64,000 nucleotides of DNA from Bacteroidales bacterium (GTDB taxonomy: Bacteria; Bacteroidota; Bacteroidia; Bacteroidales; P3), in assembly GCA_017429685.1 (NCBI GenBank), contig JAFROL010000029.1, positions 62,001-126,000 of the forward strand. The letters are read 5' to 3'. The position numbers and the translations under genes are program-made. The first letter of the stretch is position 1. Each line of letters begins with the position of its first letter. This document shows, piece after piece, positions 58,632 to 64,000 of this stretch. The notes beneath the pieces were generated by a model that did no database searches, was not told the DNA's origin, and saw only the letters and a list, made by a program, of their open reading frames with translations.

Positions 58632-60689
58632 TTATTTCTTCAACACCACAGGCGTGGCGGCCACTTTCTTCTGGTTGGCGACGGCCTGGCGGAAGGCGGG
58701 CCAGTCGGCGGCATCGTAGACGCGCTTGTTGTACATAGCGCTTTCGCCGAAGGTCAGCGTTTTGCCGTCCAGACGGAATCCGCAGCCGTAGTTGACGGCT
58801 GGCGAAACTACGCCTTCGATGTGGGCGTTGTAGTCCATTGTCTTGTATTCGGCTGGCAGCGTGATGGTTTCGCTGATTTCCACCAGTCGCGAGCAGCGGT
58901 CGCTGAAGGGCTGGGTGCGCTCGGTCAGCGTCGTGTCGAAATAGAGGTGGCCCATTGCGCGTCTGTAAAGGCCTCGCGCCGTCAGGGGGATGAAGACGAT
59001 GTTGTCGCCGTCGACGATGGCATAGTCGGGGATGCTATATTTATATGTAATGGAGACCGGCTGCTCCAGGTAGCGGTCCTCGTCGGTGTGGGTCACCTTC
59101 TTGATGACGGCGTTGGGGGCTATGCGCAGCAGCTCCAGCTCCAGGTTGCGCTGCCATTCGCTCTGGCGGGCCTTGAAGACACCGCGCACGGCGGCGTCGC
59201 TCTGTCCCTCGGCGGTGACGGTGAAGGTACCTTCGAGGGTGCCGTTTTTCTTGATTTTTGATGTGCCGCTGATGCGCACATAGTGGTTTTCGGCAGGCGA
59301 TACGGGCGTTTCCATCAGGTCGGCGCCTTGCGGCAGACCCATCAGGTAGCCCTGCTGCTGCTCGGCGCTGCTCCACAGTTCGCGCACGCCGGGCACCCAC
59401 GTCGGGTCGAGCAACTCGTACTGCCCGTTGCGGTGCTGAACGACGCAGACGCTGTGGTTGAACTGGTCGGCGGGGATGCGGTCGATGCGCTCGTGGGCCA
59501 TCGTCATAGCGGCATAGCTCTTGAAGCCTGCGGCACGCAACATAGCGACAAGCATTCCGGCCTTGTCCTTGCACACGCCGCAGCGGTCGGTGAAGTTCAT
59601 CTCGGCGTTGTGCAGCGTGTAGCCTTCGCCTTCGCCCATCGAGATGCCGCAGTAGCGGATGTTGTCGGCCACCCAGTGGGTCAGGATGCTGATGCTGTCC
59701 TGCTCGCTCTTGGCCGGAGCCAGCAGCTCGCGCACCTTGGCGGTGACTTCGGGCGTACTCTTGAAGCTGCCGTAGTCCTCGTTGACGCCGTAGAACCACA
59801 TCGACTTCGACTCCCAGTTGGGGGCGGTGCTGAGCAGCAGCTTGCATTGCATATCGTTGTCGGCCAGGGCCGAAGGCTCGTGCTTGAGGGGCATAATGTC
59901 GTGGCGGCGGAAGGTGTAGATGGTGCGGTCGCCCTGCACGGTCGAATCCATCGTGACGCCAGTCATATCGTTATAGAAACTGAAACGCAGCTTCTTTGAA
60001 GTCAGCACGTTGACCGAATAGACCTTGTCGGTCACAGGCTGGTCGCTCCAGAAGGGGACGATGTCGTAGAAATGTCCGCGCATCGGCGGAATGTAGCGGC
60101 TGTCGTCGTCTGTGAGCGGAGAGCGGAAAGCGGAAAGCGGAGAACCGGCTGCCGCGTCAATGTTTGCTGTCGTCAGCTTTCCGCTTTCCGCTTTCCGCTC
60201 TCCGCTCAGAAGAGCGTAGGTGTAGCCCTTGCGGAAAGTCCAGATTTCCACTTCGTCGTAGGGGTCCAGATGGCCCACTTCGACCATCTTTTGCGATGCA
60301 CCCCAGTATATCAATCGCGCTGGCGCAATATAGTCGTAGACATCGCTTTCCGCTTTCCGTTTTCCGTCTTCCGCTATTATGGTGTCGGTCTTGCCGCTAT
60401 AGTTGCGGTGCACCAGCACCTGGCGTATCTCGACGTATGCCGACAGGGGGTCGTAGTCCATCTTGACGACGCTGTTGACCTTACAGCCCTCGTAGTCAAG
60501 CATCACGATGCGCTTGTGGTATTCCACGCGGCTCAGGCCCGACTCTTCCATAAAGACCTTTGTCGAGTCGAAGGTCGTAATCGTGTGGCAACCCTTGTAT
60601 TTCGTTGGTTCTTTGAGGTATTCCTTCTCCTGAGCCTGCATCGTCGTGGCGGCAATCAGGAGGCATAGCAATAAAAACTGTCTTTTCAT
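58632..60689 (-). CDS. DUF3857/transglutaminase-like secreted protein with repeat insertion
   Basis: A 685-residue protein with signal peptide (1-20, ending TTMQAQ). A DUF3857 domain covers about 30-300. A transglutaminase-like core follows with an intact triad: C373 (DRCGVCKDKAGML), H412 (QFNHSVCVV) and D428 (LLDPTWVPG). A C-terminal beta domain ends in VVLKK. Residues 161-193 (LSGERKAESGKL, SPLSAFRSPLTD) and 109-116 (GKRKAESD) are encoded by spacer-repeat words; the first is a complete hairpin element read in frame. Peptidase or amide-bond activity in the periplasm is inferred. The start is the ATG of MKRQFLLLCLL; earlier codons lack signal character. Confidence 0.87.
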   Translation of the reverse strand: MKRQFLLLCLLIAATTMQAQEKEYLKEPTKYKGCHTITTFDSTKVFMEESGLSRVEYHKRIVMLDYEGCKVNSVVKMDYDPLSAYVEIRQVLVHRNYSGKTDTIIAEDGKRKAESDVYDYIAPARLIYWGASQKMVEVGHLDPYDEVEIWTFRKGYTYALLSGERKAESGKLTTANIDAAAGSPLSAFRSPLTDDDSRYIPPMRGHFYDIVPFWSDQPVTDKVYSVNVLTSKKLRFSFYNDMTGVTMDSTVQGDRTIYTFRRHDIMPLKHEPSALADNDMQCKLLLSTAPNWESKSMWFYGVNEDYGSFKSTPEVTAKVRELLAPAKSEQDSISILTHWVADNIRYCGISMGEGEGYTLHNAEMNFTDRCGVCKDKAGMLVAMLRAAGFKSYAAMTMAHERIDRIPADQFNHSVCVVQHRNGQYELLDPTWVPGVRELWSSAEQQQGYLMGLPQGADLMETPVSPAENHYVRISGTSKIKKNGTLEGTFTVTAEGQSDAAVRGVFKARQSEWQRNLELELLRIAPNAVIKKVTHTDEDRYLEQPVSITYKYSIPDYAIVDGDNIVFIPLTARGLYRRAMGHLYFDTTLTERTQPFSDRCSRLVEISETITLPAEYKTMDYNAHIEGVVSPAVNYGCGFRLDGKTLTFGESAMYNKRVYDAADWPAFRQAVANQKKVAATPVVLKK
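60113..60208. repeat. Complete hairpin spacer element inside a coding gene
   Basis: A perfect 29-bp inverted repeat (60113-60141 and 60180-60208) of GCGGAAA/GAGCGGA words around a 38-nt loop containing GGCTGCCGCGTCA (60147-60159). A shorter cluster of the same word is at about 60345-60372. Confidence 0.95.
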
Positions 60690-60744
60690 TTTATCTTGTA
60701 TTTCTTTAATTCTTAAACTTTTAACCCTAAACATTATTCAAAAA

Positions 60745-61938
60745 TCAATGTCTGATGCGGTCAGGAAAAACGCTTCCCGCTTTCCGTTTTCCACTTAAAA
60801 AAAGCCTGACCAGAAGCATAAGTACGATTGGCAGGACGGCGCTGTTGAAATGTATCGGCGGCAGGGCCCAGCCGACCAGGGCGGCCAGCAGGCAGCAGGC
60901 GACGACCAGCACGATTGCGGTGTTACGGTGACGCAGACGCAGCAGCAGTATCAGCATCAGCGGGTTGGCCCACAACAGGTTAGGATTGGCTTTGGTGCAC
61001 CAGTGGTCGCTGCCGAACCACATATAGGCCAGCAGCAGCCCGACGAGGCCGGCGACGCCATAGAGGATGCCGTCCAGCCAGTAGAGTCGCCATCCCTTGC
61101 GGCGCGCCAACAGCGTGAGCATCAGTACGATGGCAAAGAGCAGCCAGAAGCACAACGTCGGCGAAACGCTCTTTTTCGAAGGCACGCGCTTGTCGGTCAG
61201 CAGCTGCACGGTGGGCTCGGTCAGCGTCGTGCCGTCGGCCGTCAGCAGCGTGTCCAGCTGCATCATCATCTCCATTGGGATGTACATATATTGTGCTGCC
61301 GTCATCGGCTTGTCGCAGCGCGCGCCCAGCAGCAGGTCCACGCCCAGCCGCCACCACAGCAGGGTGCTGTCGGTGTATTTATAGACCAGGTCGCGATAGG
61401 TGGCCGCGTCCGCCGGGAGGCTGTTGTTCAGTATTGTACGTCCGTCGAGCGACTCCTCGATCTTGTCGCGCACACGTGTGGCGCAGTTGTCGCGGAAGAA
61501 GTCGTAGAGGTAGTATTTGTTTTCGGGCAGCGCGTTGGTTTTCAGCGCTTCATACAGCGTCTGCAGTTCGCTTGGCGTCAGCCGCAGCCGCTGTTCGAAA
61601 ACCGAACGACCGAAGTATTGGTATTCCAGAACAAAATGTTCAAAGGGCTGGGCAGAAACAAAATAGTTGAGCTGTCCGCCGGCGAATTTGAGGTAGAAAT
61701 GCGGCTCGTCGAAACTGAACATACCGTAGTTGAACACAATGTCGATGCCGTTGGCGGTGTCGCAGATGCGCAAGGCGCTGTGGCCGAACGTCTCGTAGAA
61801 TTCGTCGCCGGGGCCGCAGGTCAGCACGCTGGCGTAGGCGCCTTCGCCCGGCACTTGCCCCTTGCTAAGGGTATCCTGAGCGGTGGCGGTTGCGATGCTT
61901 AAAACTAATGAAATCAGTAATATGATGCTTTTCTTCAT
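60745..61938 (-). CDS. DUF4105 (Lnb N-terminal periplasmic domain-like) membrane protein
   Basis: A 397-residue protein. A signal peptide or first helix (1-20, ending TATAQD) precedes the DUF4105 domain (about 30-230): TCGPGDEFYETFGHSALRIC, FNYGMFSFDEPHFYLKFAGG, and LYDFFRDNCATRVRDKI with the conserved Asn-Cys, probably an NlpC/P60-like thiol hydrolase fold. Five or so transmembrane helices follow. The last 16 residues (SGKRKAGSVFPDRIRH) come from a GGAAAGCGGGAAG-type spacer word. The ATG of MKKSIILLISLVLS was chosen for the signal peptide; a divergent promoter lies upstream. Confidence 0.85.
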   Translation of the reverse strand: MKKSIILLISLVLSIATATAQDTLSKGQVPGEGAYASVLTCGPGDEFYETFGHSALRICDTANGIDIVFNYGMFSFDEPHFYLKFAGGQLNYFVSAQPFEHFVLEYQYFGRSVFEQRLRLTPSELQTLYEALKTNALPENKYYLYDFFRDNCATRVRDKIEESLDGRTILNNSLPADAATYRDLVYKYTDSTLLWWRLGVDLLLGARCDKPMTAAQYMYIPMEMMMQLDTLLTADGTTLTEPTVQLLTDKRVPSKKSVSPTLCFWLLFAIVLMLTLLARRKGWRLYWLDGILYGVAGLVGLLLAYMWFGSDHWCTKANPNLLWANPLMLILLLRLRHRNTAIVLVVACCLLAALVGWALPPIHFNSAVLPIVLMLLVRLFLSGKRKAGSVFPDRIRH

Positions 61939-61966
61939 TGTCTTTCTTTGGGAGTGAAATAATTTG

Positions 61967-61974
61967 CAAATATA
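61967..61974 (-). promoter_or_regulatory. Promoter -7 element for the DUF4105 gene
   Basis: TATATTTG on the minus strand, 29 nt before the start codon, an exact TAnnTTTG. Confidence 0.55.
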
Positions 61975-62015
61975 CATAAAAAGTATTTATTATTAAGGAA
62001 AAAATCGTGCGAAAT

Positions 62016-62045
62016 TTTGCAGGTGCAAAAAAATGTGTAAATTTG
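62016..62045 (+). promoter_or_regulatory. Promoter for apt
   Basis: TTTG (62016-62019), 18 nt, TAAATTTG (62038-62045), 45 nt before the start codon. Confidence 0.72.
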
Positions 62046-62090
62046 CATACTGGCAACAGAATCGTATTTTAAATAAAACGTGTTGATTTT

Positions 62091-62666
62091 ATGAATTATA
62101 AGGACATCGTCAACCATTATCCCGACTTCCCCAAACCGGGCGTCGACTTCATCGACATACTGCCGTTCCTTTCCAACAAGGAGGCCTTTGCGCAAATCGT
62201 TGCCGACATCGACGCCAACGTTCATTGCCCCAACGTCATCACCGTCGAGGCGCGCGGATTCCTTTTCGCCGCCCCGCTGCTGACGCAGTCCAAGCTGGTG
62301 CAGAACGTCATACCCATCCGCAAGAAGGGCAAACTGCCATACGCCAAGGGCGACCTGCACGACGTGCAGATAATGAAGGAGTACGGCCCCGACCACGTCT
62401 ACTACCGCCTGTCGGACATCGCCGCCGGCAAGCCCGAGGGCGACACGTTCTACCTGACCTTCTTCGACGACATCCTGGCCACTGGCGGCACCGCTGCCGG
62501 CATCGCCGAGGCACTGAACCGCGAGGTCATCCACCTCGACGGCAAGGAATACAAAGTCAAGGTGCGCGAATTCCTCTTCCTCGTCGAATTCCCCGACCTC
62601 TACGACCACGCCCGTCTCGAAGCCATAGCCCCCATCAAGTCGTTCCTCAAAATCGAAGGAGAGTAG
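62091..62666 (+). CDS. apt: Adenine phosphoribosyltransferase
   Basis: The 191-residue purine-salvage enzyme joins adenine and PRPP to give AMP. Motifs are FPKPGVDFIDILPFL near the N-terminus, the base-binding EARGFLFAAPL, the flexible region IPIRKKGKLPYAKG, and the PRPP loop FFDDILATGGTAAG. A C-terminal extension of about 20 residues (FPDLYDHARLEAIAPIKSFL) is longer than in E. coli Apt. Other purine or xanthine transferases of the same fold are possible but the motifs favour Apt. Confidence 0.9.
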   Translation: MNYKDIVNHYPDFPKPGVDFIDILPFLSNKEAFAQIVADIDANVHCPNVITVEARGFLFAAPLLTQSKLVQNVIPIRKKGKLPYAKGDLHDVQIMKEYGPDHVYYRLSDIAAGKPEGDTFYLTFFDDILATGGTAAGIAEALNREVIHLDGKEYKVKVREFLFLVEFPDLYDHARLEAIAPIKSFLKIEGE

Positions 62667-62797
62667 GGGAGCGGAGAACGGAAAACGGAGAACGGAAAGC
62701 AGAGATGTGAGAACGCAAACCGCGTCAGCACTAACGCATTCACACATTAACGCATTCACACATTAACGCATTCACACATTAACGCATTCACAATCAA
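62661..62797. repeat. Modular spacer repeat between apt and the methyltransferase-like gene
   Basis: Left words GGAGAACGGAAAACGGAGAA; core CCGCGTCAGCACTAAC (62720-62735); right word ACGCATTCACACATTA repeated four times up to the start codon. It begins on the last codons of apt. Confidence 0.93.
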
Positions 62798-62799
62798 CT

Positions 62800-63678
62800 A
62801 TGTCTGATAATCTGAACGAGAAGCTGTTGCGACTGGAGGCGTTGCTGCTGAACGAGCAGCCTTGTTTGGTCACGGCCGAGGCGATGGAGGAAATGACGTC
62901 GCTGGGCATCAGCGACGAGATGGCCTACGTGCAGCTGCTGGCGTCGGCCTTCGGGTTGCGTTCCGACGAAAACGACAGCGACCGCCGGCTGGTGTACGAC
63001 CTGCTGCTGCCGTCGGTCAAGGCTCTCGACCCCGCCGACTTCGAGTCGAATCCCTACTATCGCAACATCCTCTTGCCCGAAACGTCGCTGGGCGATGTGG
63101 CGCTGACCACGATGCAATACGAATCATATCAGGCTTTTCCCTGCGGAGACCTGTACTTCGAAAACCAAAAGTTGCGTGCCCCGATGGGTTTCTTCCGCAC
63201 GGCGTTCCGCTACCCAGCCATCACCAAGGGCGGGCGCGAGTGGATGACCGTCACGCCCAACGAGATACGCACTATGCAGACAGCCATCGACGCGGCTCGC
63301 GGCAATGTGCTTGTCTACGGTCTCGGGTTGGGTTATTATGCTTATATGGTGGCTGTTAAGGATGAAGTGGAAACCGTCACCGTCGTTGACGTCGACGAGT
63401 CGGTGATCGAACTGTTTAAACAGCATATATGGCCCCAGTTCTCCGACGCTGCAAGCCGCAAAATCGTTGTCGTCCAGCAGGATGCCTTTGCCCACGCCGA
63501 ACAGTCGCGTTTCCTGCGCTATGGGCGGCCTTACGATCTGGTTTTCACCGACCTGTGGCACGATGTCGGCGACGGCATACCCCTCTATCGTCGTATGCGC
63601 GCCCTGCAGACCCGCTACGCCTCGCCCGGTCAGCAGTTCCACTACTGGATCGAGCCCTCAATCAAATGTTACGAGTAA
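62800..63678 (+). CDS. SAM-dependent methyltransferase-like protein
   Basis: A 292-residue protein. The C-terminal half has a Rossmann SAM-binding site: VLVYGLGLGYYAYMVA (about 167-182), acidic strand end VTVVDVDESVIELF, and VVVQQDAFAH with YDLVFTDLWHD. This resembles the spermidine-synthase-like branch of methyltransferases. The N-terminal 130 residues are helical and unassigned. No signal peptide. It is preceded by a spacer repeat that runs to within 3 nt of its ATG. Substrate unknown. Confidence 0.82.
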   Translation: MSDNLNEKLLRLEALLLNEQPCLVTAEAMEEMTSLGISDEMAYVQLLASAFGLRSDENDSDRRLVYDLLLPSVKALDPADFESNPYYRNILLPETSLGDVALTTMQYESYQAFPCGDLYFENQKLRAPMGFFRTAFRYPAITKGGREWMTVTPNEIRTMQTAIDAARGNVLVYGLGLGYYAYMVAVKDEVETVTVVDVDESVIELFKQHIWPQFSDAASRKIVVVQQDAFAHAEQSRFLRYGRPYDLVFTDLWHDVGDGIPLYRRMRALQTRYASPGQQFHYWIEPSIKCYE

Positions 63679-63820
63679 AACGGAGATGTAAGAAGTGAGA
63701 ACGGAGATGTGAGAATGGAGATGTGAGAATGGAGAACTTTGACGCGGCAGCCAGTTCTCCGCTCTAACATCTCCGTTCTCCGTTCTCACATCTCCGTTCT
63801 CCGCTTTCACTTCTCCGTTA
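63679..63820. repeat. Modular spacer repeat between the methyltransferase-like and RyR genes
   Basis: GGAGATGTGAGAATGGAGAT words to 63738, the inverted core TGACGCGGCAGCC (63740-63752), then reverse-complement words TCTCCGTTCTCACATCTCCG to 63818. It occupies the whole interval between the two stop codons of convergent genes. Confidence 0.93.
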
Positions 63821-64000
63821 TTATCTGCTGATTTTCCATCCTTTGGCGAGGATGAATTTCAGGGTTTCGATACTGGTGTTGCGGTCGTAGACTTTCTCCT
63901 CTTCGGGCAGCTCGTTGTAGGGCACCAGGCAGGGGTGGTGTTTCTTGGCGTCGTCGCGCTCGGGGCCGTAAGTCCAGCCTTGCTCGATGCGCGTCGCAGC
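63821..64000 (-). CDS. RyR-domain protein, C-terminal part
   Basis: The visible 59 residues read [20 protein letters not shown], then [20 protein letters not shown], then [16 protein letters not shown], which is the ryanodine-receptor-type RyR domain (GWxYGxxRD, HPCLVPYxxLPExEKxYDR). Bacterial members of this kind are small and of unknown function. The N-terminal part lies outside the window; many bacterial relatives consist of little more than this domain. Confidence 0.88.
   Translation of the reverse strand, partial: AATRIEQGWTYGPERDDAKKHHPCLVPYNELPEEEKVYDRNTSIETLKFILAKGWKISR

Overview
The window reads as chromosomal DNA of an uncultured member of Bacteroidales (Bacteroidota), fairly GC-rich by eye. 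Pointers are promoters of the Bacteroidota type (TTTG, about 19 nt, TAnnTTTG), a TonB-dependent receptor with a carboxypeptidase-like N-terminal domain, three secreted proteins with a gliding-motility-type (T9SS) C-terminal sorting domain, DUF2723, DUF3857 and DUF4105 proteins, and a near absence of Shine-Dalgarno sequences. No rRNA, tRNA, CRISPR array, transposase or integrase was seen.

Layout. 1-11 kb: envelope proteins, a PurF paralogue without its catalytic cysteine, MtaB, a candidate small RNA, a TonB-dependent receptor and an inactive-looking M16 peptidase homologue. 11-15 kb: GmhA followed by the remains of an HddC-like nucleotidyltransferase, a YARHG/TonB fusion protein and a glycosyltransferase. 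15-26 kb: HtrA, a MATE exporter, the putrescine pair AguB-AguA, SppA, an S41 protease and arginine deiminase. 26-34 kb: a DUF2723 membrane protein, an orphan ATP synthase subunit a, Pgk, and a TIR-FGE protein whose 3' end looks like a diversity-generating-retroelement variable region. 34-42 kb: YgiQ, MgtC, a 1101-residue T9SS protein, a YhaM-like nuclease and a four-helix-bundle/zinc-ribbon gene between inverted repeats. 42-53.6 kb: HutH, a zinc-ribbon coiled-coil protein, Nif3, an AsmA-like protein, a TerB/J-domain protein and an ECF sigma/anti-sigma operon. 53.7-64 kb: two T9SS paralogues, two DUF3857 proteins, a DUF4105 protein, Apt, a methyltransferase-like protein and a partial RyR-domain protein.

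Most striking is a modular repeat family filling many gene spacers. Each copy has arms of short tandem words (GTGACCTGTGACCA, ACGCAATAACGC, GCGGAAAGCGGA, GAGAACGGA, AATTCG, GGTTAA, TTATATCG) around or beside a core near CGCGTCAGCCACTAAC or ACGAACGCGCTCGT. Many form long hairpins; one spacer holds a perfect 50-bp inverted repeat. Copies often begin on the upstream stop codon and end just before the next start codon. The same words also occur in frame inside genes (YgiQ, both DUF3857 proteins, the anti-sigma-like protein, Nif3 and the DUF4105 protein). I do not recognise this family.

Functional threads: arginine use (arginine deiminase, agmatine deiminase, carbamoylputrescine amidase), envelope biogenesis and proteolysis (HtrA, SppA, S41, M16, AsmA-like), T9SS secretion, and a possible diversified TIR effector.
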